The translations under genes were made by a program, and so were the position numbers. Shown here piece after piece: positions 25,679 through 38,500 of a stretch of 64,000 nucleotides of DNA. Position 1 is the first letter of the stretch. The number at the start of each line of letters is the position of its first letter. Origin of the DNA: Marsupella aquatica (taxonomy: Eukaryota > Marchantiophyta); assembly GCA_973895155.1 (NCBI GenBank), contig OZ316893.1:8184001-8248000 (forward strand), read 5' to 3'. The notes under the pieces were generated by a model. It was not told where the DNA came from, ran no database searches, and was given only the letters and a program-made list of their open reading frames with translations.

Positions 25679-28300
25679 AGAGTCCTCCATTAGAAACCGT
25701 GTATTTATCGTAACCCTCATAGTGCCGAGTGTACAGTAGAACAGGGGTTTTGTGGGTACGTGACAATGTGGGTGCTCAAAGTAGCCCATCATCATTCGGT
25801 TTGTGTTCCGATTCTGCAGAGAGTTTTTTTCCTCTTCTGCCAGGGAAGATGCAATGCGCGCGGACTTTATTAAATCATGACTTTTAAAGTGAAGTGTACG
25901 ATTGTTGCCTGTTTTGTGATTCTATGGAAGTTCGTACAGATCGAATGCAGCTCCCAGATTTTGCAGACTAGATGAGATTCTGTGCTATCTTCAGTGAGTC
26001 TTGACTGTGTCGCTCAAGCGCGGCCAAGAGATGATGAATTCGGTTTTGATGGGGTGACCGATTGGTAACTCCTGCTGGGTCATCAACAGCTAGTAATGGG
26101 TAGCTTGTCGGGCAAATTAACCACCGTGAATCTGTCATTTCAGAACCTATGCCTAGGAGTTGATATCTGTTGTTGTGCACTATCTTGTCTGAGGACAGGT
26201 GTGGGCTAAGCGAGGAAGAGAATCAGCCTACTCGAATTGTAGAACACAGGTCTTCCGAAGATATTTCTAAGAACATCCATCGTTGAGTCTGCCATGTATA
26301 GGTCTGACTTGTGAAAACACTCATGGATGGTTGCCCAAATGCACTGTTACCGTAATTGAGCAGTAGTAGTAAAGTAGCAGCAGCCTCGGACTTAATTGCG
26401 ACCATTCCTAAGTTGTCGCTTACAAATCGCTTCGAGGCAGATTTCATCAGGAGCAACCAAGCTGAACCACAGCACAGGGTACTCATTTCTTAGACGATCT
26501 GACGGATGCGCTGAAGCTTCGTAAAGTGAGGATTGAATTGAAAGAACTTGCTTAGTATTAATGCTGTGGATGGAAGGCATGGGAATCACCTAGCTTTGGT
26601 TTGCATAAGAAACGCGCAATTCACTCACGGATCCAACCCTGTCCCGGTACCAATTGGGCATGGAGGGTGGCATGGAGGGTCCAGTCACAATCTCCACCGT
26701 TACAGTTTGTAGCCCAAGTATTGTGTTGGGGTTCCTCCCAAGTAGTCTTCCGAGTCATTCAATGAGGACTCGATTGCCGGAGTCCTGACACCCGGCGAGC
26801 TCCTTCCACGTAATTTGACGATGCTCTGACATAACGACGGTGCTTCAGCATGTCATAGTCATTTGCTTTCAGTTTTAATCCTGCAGCCAAATCTGCTAGG
26901 GCGTCATTCGCTTCAAGACACCCCTCTCCCGGAACATAAATGCCCTGTAATCGTCCGTCATCGTGTTGCTATGTTCTACGAAACTTTACTTCCCTCCGGC
27001 CCTCTCGCCTCTTCTTTGTTAGAATCTCCCATCGCAATAGGCACAAAGTTGTGTGTAAAATGATCACAAGCATCAAGCTCTCGGGGAGTGATGAGAATTC
27101 TCTTATCGTCACCATATCTTGCATCCTCCAACACCTTATCCAGAAACCCTTATCTGCAAAGTTATCTGACTGTTCTTGCCAATAAAGAATGACGGTGAGC
27201 TGTTGCGATTGTGTAGTAGGTTTTTTAGTCGATACTCTCCTCTGCAGATTGCAACTCCAGATTGTAACCTAGTTCCCTCCGTCAAACCTGTGCGAAAAAT
27301 GTGCTTCAAGATTTCGTATTGCTTCGTGGGAAATCGGATATAGAATCAACCATTGCCACACACCAAAAGCACATGATCAAAAAGCGTTGCACTTTTCTCC
27401 ACATGGCCATTAGCTCTCACAGACTCACACGAGTATTTAGCAAGCGTCGCCTCATGAGGGGGCCCTCAGAATCCTCAATCGCTTTGATGACCGCAGACTG
27501 TCACTTGTTTTTTGGTTTTATTGTTGTGACTGTCACTTGTCTATACTATGACCACATACTTGTTATCGTTGTGGTGAACGTGAATATCAGAGACTTACAC
27601 TTTCTCCTCCATGTTTTTCAAGATGCTCTCGAGTTCTTGGATCAGACATCTGTCAAAAGTGTGAAGTGCACCCTAATTAATGTGAGTGAACAATTGGCAT
27701 AAAACTACACTGCTCACCCTAGTTAGTGTGATGCCAAAACTAGAGTTACTAATACTAATTTGTGCAGAATGTTTTTTTATGAGGAATCACACTAATTATA
27801 TTATGTATGTTAAGTCACACTATTTACGGCAAATGGAACTCATGGAAAAAACACAATTCCTGTCAACATGATACCACATTGGAGCATGTCAAATCACACA
27901 GGAGCATGTCAAATAATTTTCTGAACATAAATCAGGCTTCATTTACAGGACCCGTTAGGGGTCCTTGGCAACATTCCTGGAACCAAAGCATGCCATGTCA
28001 GCAAGGACAACAACAAACACAACATGACTATTTTTGTGTGAATTTGGGGTCATGTGGTGTTTGTTGTGTGTCATGACTTTCATCTCTTCCTGTTGTGAAA
28101 CTGTTTTTTTAACTCTAAAATTTTTATTTACCTTCTTTATTTTGGTAAATTCAAAATAATTCATTTAATCATGTATTTTCACATTAAATTCAGGGAGCCA
28201 GACAAGTCAGTGTTTAATATTAAAGGTTAGGTAAGTAACTATCCTAAGAAAACTAACCTGTCTTGAGCTAGTCACAACCACTACAAACCCAGACATCAAT
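25679..28300. other. 3' flank of plastocyanin and gene-free DNA
   Basis: The first 200-250 bp are the likely 3' UTR; no canonical AATAAA is present. Beyond it I see no recognisable gene. The longest frame (27301, 133 codons, non-ATG start) has no coding character. Confidence 0.4.
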
Positions 28301-28523
28301 ACTGAGAATGTATTGGAGAGAGGCCAAAGAGACATGACTTTGTGATACCTCACTTGAGTAGAGACATGACATGACTTTGTGATAACTCACTTGAGTTTTC
28401 ACAGATTTCCCATTTAAAAAAAATATAAAAATATAAAAATACTTGAGTAGAGACATGTGATAACTCACCTTGAGTTTTCACGGATTTCCCATTTAAAAAA
28501 AATAGAAAAACACTGAGAATGTA
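28301..28523 (+). mobile_element. Rearranged copy of the tRNA-derived SINE
   Basis: Perfect 12-bp direct repeats ACTGAGAATGTA lie at 28301-28312 and 28512-28523. Between them is the SINE head (AGAGACATGACTTTGTGATA, then CTCACTTGAGT) and the 3' part (TTTCACAGATTTCCCATTTAAA), but the box B region is missing. Head and tail pieces are duplicated internally, giving two A-rich tails. The flanking duplication shows it inserted as a unit, so the rearrangement occurred either in the source copy or later within this copy. Confidence 0.75.
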
Positions 28524-29265
28524 CTTCATAGAACGAAAACTGGGTTCTGTAGTACACGAGTGATCTGGCTGGGTCGACGTAGAGAAAGGCACATGAACAT
28601 TTTGCAAGTGAGACACAGAGGTGCATAGATTTGCAAGTGAGACATAGAGGTGCATAGATTGATGTAAACAGAGGAGCAATCAGGTCGATACTGCTGTAGC
28701 AACAGCTGCAATCCGATCCGGCTGTCCAGAGAAAGATCAATGCACTTATGAAGCAGGGGAGATCTTCTTGTTCCCTTCTAGTAGTGCAAGGGTCCAGATC
28801 GAAGTTGGTCTGTCGTTTATCGTCTTCTGTTCTGTTGGACTGAGATTGTACTTGCATTGCGTGGATCTGCTACAGCTATCGAGATTTACTTGTCAAGTCT
28901 AGTTTGATCAAGGCTTGAGAAGCGTTTACGGAGGCCAAGGCAAGCAATCCATCATGTCTACATTTTGATCCGGGCCTCATCTTTAGGTCATGGCTGTGTA
29001 TGGCTCTCTGGAAGTGTTCAGCAATCAAGAATGTGCATTATGAAGCCCCCTTCAAGTCCAATCATACAGAGAAGCAAATCATGGTACTAAGTGATGGTTC
29101 TTGACAAACTTACAGAAATTTTGGGATCATGGCCAACTCCAAACTGAGGGCCTGCTGCATGTGCCTCACAAAAGCTTAGACCCTCACATAGCAGGCAAGA
29201 ATAATGCCAAAAATGTGCTGCGATCCCTACTCTGCTACTAAAAATGACTCCAAACAAGCAGAAAG
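28524..29265. other. Gene-free DNA
   Basis: Only a short doubled segment (TTTGCAAGTGAGACA-AGAGGTGCATAGAT near 28600-28660) stands out. No gene is recognised. Confidence 0.35.
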
Positions 29266-29455
29266 CCCACTGGTTTGGTCTGAAGTAGCCTTGTTTGAGA
29301 GCCAATAGGTTGTCTAAAAGTTGCATAGTTACTAATGATGGCTCCCACTGGTTTGGTCTGAAATAGACTTGTGGCTCCCACCGGTTTGGTCTGAGATAGA
29401 CTTGTCAGTAAGCCAATAGGGTGTCTCAAAGCTTCATAGTTACTAATGATAGCTT
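29266..29455. repeat. Local tandem duplications around an M1 terminus
   Basis: CCCACTGGTTTGGTCTGA and its close variants start at 29266, 29344 and 29377. The block with GCCAATAGG, a TGTCTCAAA-type end and AGTTACTAATGATGGCT is present twice (from 29301 and from 29411). The second block leads into an M1 copy. Confidence 0.6.
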
Positions 29456-29536
29456 TTTGCCAAAATGTTTTGACAGGGTTGTTATGTAAAAGTCTTTTGA
29501 CTTTTTTTCTTTCACTAGCTTCTACACTGACTTATA
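29418..29536 (+). repeat. MITE-like element M1, right-truncated copy
   Basis: It starts with the terminal motif AGGGTGTCTCAAAG (29418-29431). It follows the 53324 copy through GTTATGTAAAAGT, a T-rich run and TCACTAGCTTCTACACTGACTTAT. It stops at about 29536, where the sequence passes into the miniature LTR element. Confidence 0.55.
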
Positions 29537-29550
29537 GCTACAGGCATGAA

Positions 29551-29895
29551 GTTGTGCTCTACCACTGAGCTACAGGCCCTTCATGCCTGCTCTGTCTCTG
29601 GTTCATTTCCAACACCATCCCTTCAAGAGGGATTCCGTATACATTGTTGTGCTCAACCATTGAGCTACAGGCCCTTCATGCCTGCTCTGTCTCTGGTTGA
29701 GTGTGGTTCATTTCCAACACCATTCCTTCAAGAGAGATTCCTCTTTGGCTCTGACACCATGTTGGAACTTTCAATAAGGTGGCCTGGCTCGGAATGGAAC
29801 TTAGGACCACCTGTGTACATTGTAGAGCTTACCAATGAGCTACAGGCCCTTCATGGCTGCACGGTCTCTAGCTTGAGTATGGTTCATTTCCAACA
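29551..29895 (-). mobile_element. Miniature LTR element (TRIM/SMART-like), three LTR copies with tRNA-like segment
   Basis: Read on the - strand, a 136-bp terminal repeat (29895 to 29760) begins TGTTGGAA and ends TTCCAACA, the usual TG...CA inverted ends. It is followed directly by TGGTGTCAGAGC (29759-29748), one base from the initiator-Met primer-binding site of many plant LTR elements. After only 40 bp, including a purine-rich GAAGGAATGG, a second repeat starts at 29719. It is truncated near 29637, and a third starts at 29614 and ends near 29551. Each repeat contains a tRNA D-arm sequence (GTAGCTCAGTGGTAGAGC in the third). There is no coding capacity, so movement would depend on an autonomous partner. 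Boundaries were set by eye. Confidence 0.6.
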
Positions 29896-32517
29896 TCTTC
29901 CTGACCAGAAGAGAGTGCTCCTTCAAATCAGTGTATTATGCATATGGGAGGACCGTCCCTTAACTGATTACGTTTGTTGATGATAGCTCAGGCCCACAGG
30001 ATCTTCTGAATCTTGATTGCCTTTTAGCCAAATTTCCCGTAGGATTGGTGGGTGAATTCAACAGGTCCACGAGTTGGAGAATTTCACGTGGTCCTTTAAT
30101 TCGTGGCCATTATTAAGAGGGGAAAGAACTGATCTCACCCTGTTGAAAGTTTCGTTCATAAGTGAGTTACTCTTTTTAGAGGATAGGATCACCCAATATC
30201 AATGAAGTCCTTTCAATTTAAATCCCTTTAACGGACGTCAAGTGCCCTTCTCAATCTCCGACTAGGGATAGAGTCGGCCTGCCTCCCCTAATGAATTAAA
30301 GTGGAGATGAGTGATTGTCTTCAGCCTTCATAAGAACATTCCAAATATACAGAAACCTTCATGTAGAGGTTATCTCTCAGTTTCGACTCAAATGGATTAG
30401 TCTGGAATAATCCCTGGGAACGTAACAGCGAAGGACAGTGAATTGGTAAAAGCCAAAGGCCAAGAGAGAAAGGACAGAACTCGAGGAACATGGCAGAGTA
30501 GCATCAGACCAAGCTCTCTTGAAGTCATTCCCCAGTACCAAGGAAGTTTTGTGAAAATGTCAGTCTGCTATCAACCAAGGAGGTCAAAACCTCTAACTCA
30601 ACCCAAAGTTCTGAATCCAACTTTGACCAATTTCAAGATCCAGAGATTGAATCGACAGGCTTGACAATAGTCTCGAAAATAGTCTTCGCACAGAGGTTGG
30701 CCTTGCAGTAGGGCCCGAGCAGCCTAAGATTTGCTTACATGTTAAGTCCCCTCACCTAGCTATGCAGCATCAGTGACGTTTCACAGATTTTAACATCAGG
30801 TCATTCACAGGCGGGTCAGCGACAGACACGTCTTAGTATGATAAATGAAGATTTTTTTGGGCAATCTAAGACAGCTGATATTCAACGAGGATCCAGAATA
30901 TTCTATGACATGTTCCTATATAGAGATCTCACCCAATTTCTATAACTTGAATTGCCCAAAACACTTCAATTGAGCTTTGCGCTAATTATCGACATTGAAG
31001 GCAATGTACCTTTTCCGATGACGGCCCTGGCTGTGCTTAGGCGATAGCCAACCTATCAGCTGCTTACTGACCTCTGGCGCGTTCAGCCAACCTCGTGATT
31101 GTATCTGACCCAACAGCAATGTTGACTTTATCTGACAAGGCTGCACTTGTTGGGGCTTAAGGTCCGAGCTTCTCTTGGATGTAGAAGAACAAGGGATTTG
31201 CCAATCACTTCGTAGAAAGGACCGTTTGTAATTTCCTTTCTTAAAACACTTCCGGTTGGCGCTTTTGTCACACAAAATGCTTCGGAAAGGTGGAACTTAA
31301 ACACATTGCACTTGAATCCTAGAATCTGTGCCCCTTAATATCTTGCAGTGCCTGTCTTCAAATCTCCATATCTCCCTTCATATTTCGTGTTCCACTATAA
31401 GGATGAATAGTATGCTTCCATGAGCTTTGACAATGCAAATAATCACAGACCTTCACATCATTGAGGCCCAGATTCCTAAGACTACAGTACTGCATTCACA
31501 TTTATTGTAGTTCTCCACTGATTGCAGAGGCACGAACTCAACTGGAAAGCATATCCAAACCTTAAAAGTTGTGCGATGATTAAGTTTCTCAATTCACATG
31601 CAAACACACGAATGTTAAAATACCAGTTGGTGACTCCGAAGGAAATCACTCTTCCGATTGTAAGATTGAGTCTCAACTACTACCACCCGAAAATTTTATT
31701 ACCCTTTTCAAAGATAAAGGGTGTTGCTGGTTTCCACTGGCACAGCTTTTCACATAGCATCTAGGGCAGTCCAACACCAAAACAAGTGAGATCCAAACTA
31801 AGGCACAAAACACTTTACCGCATTATTTCCTTTCGCAACACTTTCGATTGTGTAGCTCAAGTGGCATTTGGACTATGAAGGTACTTCATAAACCTAATCT
31901 GGTACTCAGATACATCCACTGGTTTTCAGAACAGGAAAATTGCCTCATGGTCAAGGGGGTAGGGTCTAAATGCAGTCTTGACCAGGGTGAATTAATTTGT
32001 TTCAAAATAAGTTACAATATCCCAACCCCAATTCACTAGATCCATAATGTAGTTATTGACTAACTAGATCAGGGATGTGTAAGTTTGAGGGAGCGAAGAG
32101 AGAGTAATTGAATACTCAGCAGAATGAATTCATTGAAGAATCATACGGTCCAATGTTCCTATTATACCTGTTCGCAGTCTTAGCAAACCTTTACTCAAAG
32201 TAGGAACACTGTACCATATGATTAATTCAATCAACTCTGTAAGATCATAAACTGTCTAGATGATCTTAGAGCATGATCATAAACTGTCCCGAAGAAGAGA
32301 ACTCGAGACATTCAAAAAGAAATTGAAGACCTAGAGTGAAATTTTGTATCACTAGCCATCATGTAGTTATTGAACGTCAATCCTGATTACAGTACTTGAA
32401 GTCATTGCAGCTTGTGTACATAAGATCCTGTTCATCAACTGTGACCAACATTTCCACAAACCCTTGAACATTCCTTGAGCAGCACATTTGCTGAAATATT
32501 ATCAACTTGCAAGAAAT
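29896..32517. other. Gene-free DNA upstream of the large + strand gene
   Basis: No recognisable gene or repeat. The promoter of the gene starting at 32518 should lie in the right part, and upstream non-coding exons are possible. No TATA box can be assigned with confidence. Confidence 0.35.
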
Positions 32518-35500
32518 ATGGGACGAGTTTTATACACCCAATGCTCGAGACACCCAAGTCCTCGATCATCAACTCATCCAATGGGTTCCCCTTGCTCCCC
32601 GAAAACCTTTTTCTCAAGTGCCAAATCTCAGTCTTACCTCAGCCCACGTTCTCCCCGTTACCTTAGTCCTCTTTCTCGTTCTCCTCGTTACCTTAGCCCT
32701 CTTTCTCCAAAGCATCCAAAGTATTTGTCTCCACCTCCAGAACCAGAAGTTTTTGTTGACGCCAAAAATGAGGTACAAGTCTTCCAAGTCTTTGGCTATC
32801 CTTCAACTAAACAAATACTGATTGAACAAATAGCAAAAGTAGGTTGTTTGCTTGATTAGAGTTTCAGAGCTTACACCACATTTAGGACCTCCTTCAAACA
32901 ATTCCACAAGTAGCCTGAAAAATCGTGCAAAACGCAAGCTATAAGTAAACTATAATTGTGGCTAGTTTTGATATCAAAATAATTGATCTGGTAATTTGCT
33001 TGACCTTCAGCTCGTTTCAATAGCTTGTGCTTGTTAGATGTCACGTCCCAACAACAATACAAAACGCTATAGTAGTTCAGTACCGACACTGAAGGTCATC
33101 CATGTTTGTGTATATTGGCACACAGGACTTGCCGTTTGATGGAAATTGTAAGATGGCGGCCAATGTCCACAAATCACACTCATTCCTTGGGCCCTGCCTA
33201 GGGTTCAAAGGAGAAGGAGAACTTCTGCTGCATTTCCTCACAGGCGTCCCTGGAAGTCCGCTGCAAAAACTTGTTTCAAAAATGGAGGGTTTCAGTTCTT
33301 GCCATTGTCTGGGAGATGAACAGAAAGCTCTCAGTCCTCGTGGAGCACAAATGGCGAGGAATTTCCTGGACGTCAATCGTAAGAAGTGTGCCAAAAGATT
33401 GGCCCCACCTTGTCATCATCATCTTGTGGATGTGGCAGTTGACACTATGGATTTGCTGATCGGTGAGGCAGACGATGATGGTACTGACTACGATGCTCTA
33501 GAGGAAGCCCAACGCAGACTGGACATGGAAATGGAAGAGCATGACGGAAAGAAAACAATGACTCTGGAGGATTACCTTGAGATGGTGAAGAAATCAACTG
33601 GGCGAATCGGTATACAAGCCCAGCTGCTGCACGAGCTTTCATTAGGAGAGGATGTCAATATGGGTATACCAGATTCAGAATTGCCTGCCTTGATTCGGAT
33701 GGAAAAGTTGGGAACCGAGTTGCCCAAACTTGGTGAGTCTCAATCTAAAGATCAAGAGACAAAGGCAATCCCCAAATACAAAGGCGCCATGCGTGCGACA
33801 AGCCTTGTGATAAAGAGGCTACGGCGCATGGTGATTGCTTTTGGATCCATAACTTCACTGTGAGGCTTTCCATTGAGGCCAATGAACTGAAAGAAAGAAA
33901 TTCAAAGCCCAATTCACGGACCTTCTTCCCTTCTACGAGACACTAATTGTGCACGTGCTCATGTCCACTACACTTATCCTTCACTAGTGCTTTGCATATC
34001 TTTGTAACCGTTTGCCCTCAGTCTAGAAATGCATACTGTTACATGAAAACTGGATTTATACTCTTCTCAGATGTGACATGTGGCATGATCTCTACCGTCA
34101 TTTGGGTTTGGGAATTTTGGTGCACTCATAAATCGCTAGAGTAGGCTGCTCTGTCGACAAAACTGCAGGCTCGCCACAAACATCAATCATATTTCATTGT
34201 AGGCAATAACCCTAGACCAGAATACTCTTCTACTGTTTTCTTTATACTTCTTCTGAAAACAATGCCTACATTGAACATTCTGTGTGTTACACCAAGATGC
34301 TTAGAATATTCTTAAAGTTTACATGACAGAATTCTTTATAGGTTTCACAAGGACCCCAAAATATTTTGTTAGTTGAACCTATTTTTTTAATGATTATTTG
34401 CTTCTGGCCCAAACAGATCGTGATGGCACAAGGGTACTACTTCTTGAGCGGAGGAATATGGGCATGGGCAAGCAAGAGTAACAAGTAAACAAAGAATAAG
34501 AGAGACTAACCACAGTTACTGGAGCCCTCTCATAGTTATTTGGTTCGAATACAACCTCACGGGTGCACCAAAGTTTCCAAACCCAAATGATTTCTGAGAT
34601 GTGGACTGCATTGTGTAGGATCATAAATTTTAAGGATGGAATCCATATCATATCTATTCACTAATTTTAAGTATACACTCTTAGTCATTAGAACTGCAAC
34701 ATTGTGCTGAGTAGGGGAGGAAGGAAGTGCAAGGCAAGCTTAAAATAGAAGGTACTCGAAAATATTTGGTTTTGTCATTTTACTTGTATCAAAGGAATTG
34801 TTTTTGAAAGACCTCGATCAGTTTCTAATGTTTACCTTACATATTATTTTAGCTAATTGGTGATTTTTTACTAGTTCTTGTTCTCACTGCATTCTCAACC
34901 TTTGTCAAAGGGGTTTCCTTTTAAAAGTAATGCAGCTGGGGATCCCTCACAAAAACCGGAAAACAAATGATCAATTGTCAAAAGAAAAAATAACTTTCTC
35001 TCAGCAGATTTTACTTGGGAACATTGTCAAAGAAAAAGCAATAAGTGGAATCTGAACAAGGCATTCATGACTGTTTTATGTTTTCATTTACCAGGCTGGG
35101 TTAATGCACACTGAACAGCAGAATACTGATTTGAAAGATGTTTACGATTGGCTCCAACATCTTGGTATGCTTTCCCTCTCATCTTGTATTTGTTACTTCA
35201 GATGGATCTGGACAATCCAAAGTGGATAGATGGAGATACACATTTGTCTTTGCTGTTATATTCACTTGGCTGCGTCCTGGAGTGCATAAAATCACATTTA
35301 CACCTTATAATGCATCACTTGAATTAAAGCAATGGATTCTCCCGGAGGGAGACCACCCTGTGTGCATTGTTCAGGGACATGCTCTAAGACATGTGCATCT
35401 GCCTCTGCCTCTACCTCTACCTCCGCTTCTGCCTAGGGAAGAGGAAAATCTCTCCTGCCAGAGTGGCTTGGCCCCAGTTCTCTTAAAACAAATGTATTGT

Positions 35501-38500
35501 TACCATTCTTTTGGAGGAGGATTTTAAATTGTTCTGATACTGATTATCCAAACTCAAAATTACTCTTGCTTGACTCAAACACAGTAGAAGTCAACTTTTG
35601 CTCGAGTAGTAGAGTATTTGAGGCGGCAGGATTTGACTCCCAAATTGAGTGGCTTGGATGCAACAAAAAAAGGTTTGCAGATAGAACAGCTGTAGTAGAT
35701 AAAATAGAGCGCTATTATAACTAAGAGAAACCTGCAAACTGGTTTTTAAGCACTCCTGCAATGCTCTGCTACAAGTACTAAATAAATATACTAATTGATA
35801 TTGGAGTTGGGTATGCCATATGATATCATGCACATTTAGCCCCACATTTATCACTATTGTTTCATTTTCCTCTTGACTTTGTCACAAAGTGATCAGGCTT
35901 AGTTAGAACTCAAGAAGTATAGGTCATGGACTTACTTATGAAACTGCTGTTAGTTAATGCCTTTAGTCACAAGCATGACCCCTTTCATTAGTTTCAATGT
36001 ATCAATATGCTGATTGAAGCCCACTTTTGACTTACACAAATGGCTCAGGTCATTGATTCAGGTTATTTGGCAACCTCCTCCGGGAAGGTGGGTTCATCTA
36101 GAGTAGGCTCTTCAGGTGGACATTCAAGTATATATAAGTTTACTGGAGAAAAAACAGACTGGAGACTACCTTCCTCACCAGCTCAAGCTCTTGAGATGGC
36201 TCAAGCTGATCTACGCGAGCGACTAGCATTTCTCTATGAGGAACAGGTGTGATGACTATTTTCTAGCCAAGAATTACTATTAATCCTGTTTTCAATCAGG
36301 GGGCGGGGGAAGGGGAATGTACAGGGCCCCAGTTAATAAAAAAGAGGAGCACCCCAAAGATTACAGCAAGAACTTGTTTGGATGAAGGAAGCAGGTGAAG
36401 CAAATGATTATAGTTCCACTGAACTCTTTTTACAAAATTGATATTTGAGCTCGAGGGCTCGTAGGTGTCTTGCAAGATGGGGCTAAGTGGGAGTACTTTG
36501 GGTTGCAATCAGCAGGAAATATGACTGCAATCCACCATGATTGTGACTCAAGGGTATAGATTACATATATTTTTATAAGCAGGTGTATTGTGTTTTTTGA
36601 ATGGAAAGGGGGAAACCCTGCTGGTCAGACCCGGCATGGGCGAGCTGGAAAAACCCTCAAATTGATAACATAAGAAAACACATATGTACGTCCTGTGGGA
36701 AAAACCATCACACAAACCAAAACCCAACCGCCTCTGCCAAACACAGACAAACTTTCTGATTCATATTGCTCTTGAACTCTCTACATGTTTAAATGTACAG
36801 AGTCAAATAAAAGACCGCCAGGAACAACTTGAGGCAGCAAAAAGGATTGTTGGCAAGAAAATGTCAAAAACACAGGTAAGATGTGGATAGGTATGACCTA
36901 TACACACTACTGAGTACAAAACCCCCCATATCCTGACCTGACCAACTATGACATGGCTGATCAAGAAATGGATGGTAGTCATTACTCTAAGATTTATTAT
37001 GATTACTTAGTCATAATAATACCAGGATAAGATTGCAGGACTTTATTGTGACCAGTTAGTCAATTTTATGACCACCATTTTTCTACTGGTGACAAATGCA
37101 ATTCTAGCATTTCATCAGCAAAAACGTTTTCCTGAGTAACAGTTGCTTATAATGAGGGAACTTGAAAATATGTTTGTGTATCTGGTTTAAGGGGTGATTT
37201 TGTGAGTTTGTGCTAAAACTTTTCATAAGAAGATTGGAAACTTAAGGGAAGAAGGTGACATAACAAGTATTGGGAATGGGAATATTAGTGGACCTGCAAC
37301 ACCAATTGTATTCACAATTTTCTATTTTCTGAAACTGATTAAATAACAGGTTCGAAGGCTTTCAACGTACTTGCACAACTTGAAAAGGCTGGTATTCACC
37401 TTCTACCTCAAGAGCACAACTCTCAGCTTTATACACAGACTCAATTATATGTATCATTCAGCAGGGCTTTAGTTCCATTACTCTTAAACTCTCAGGATTT
37501 TTGACCTTTTGGTTTTTCTGGGGTTTTTTTCTTGTTTGCCTCTACTAGGTCTCCTGCTTTTGGAACCCTGTCTCCCGGTTTCTTTGGTGACAGTAAATCA
37601 ATGATATATAAGAAGTGTGGGTTTGAGCTTTTTCTTTCAGCAGTGTTACAGATTGTTGAGAGTAAACCCTACTATGTAGAAATAGAAGCTCCCACAGCTT
37701 GCAATGTCTGACAAGATGCTTGGATGGACAAGCCACCAAATCCTATCAAACTAAAATTTCACTTTTTACTAGCATGGCACCTTTTGCTTGCTCAACTTTT
37801 CTGGACGTCATAAAGTACTTAAATGCTCCATCCAAGTCCTTACATCACCCATATTTTGTGAGCTTCTTGCTTAAGGACTTCACAGGGTTGTCCTTCAATT
37901 GGTAGCATGAAGAGTCCCAAGCAAGTTCATTGGAGAAGGGTTTCAGTGTATCTTTCATTAGCACTAGCCTGAGCGCCCGTTCTTTGAATCTGTATAGAGG
38001 TGAGGACATTCAAGTCTCTGGTGTCATTTTAAGAGGTTCACCCTACCCCCTATCCTCATTTTCCACCCAACTTTAGTTATGACCCAAAAGTGCCATCCGC
38101 ATTTTCCACTAGTACAACCAACTTTAGTCATGGTTTAGAGGCTTCACTCTAGACCATAGGCCTTGAAGAGCAGCTTTCAATTGCACTATTATTTAGAGTA
38201 ACCTGCCGGTGCAATGTAAGGACTCGAAGTGAGGCAAAGTGAACTGTGTGATACAGGAAGTGGGGTACGAAGAACTTGGTGGGAGGATTGTCCAGAACCT
38301 TGACGATGTGAAGACTCTGGTATGGTTCTTATGGTTTCTTGACAGTTCTTTCCATTCACGCCTGATGTTTACAAGCGGAACTTCAGCTAATTGGAATTGT
38401 GGGTACTAGTCATGTCAACGTCGATCATTTCCATAGGCCCCCAAATGCCAGAATATTGGTTGGCTACAGAGATTTTACAATTCAATGAACTTCTATCAAA

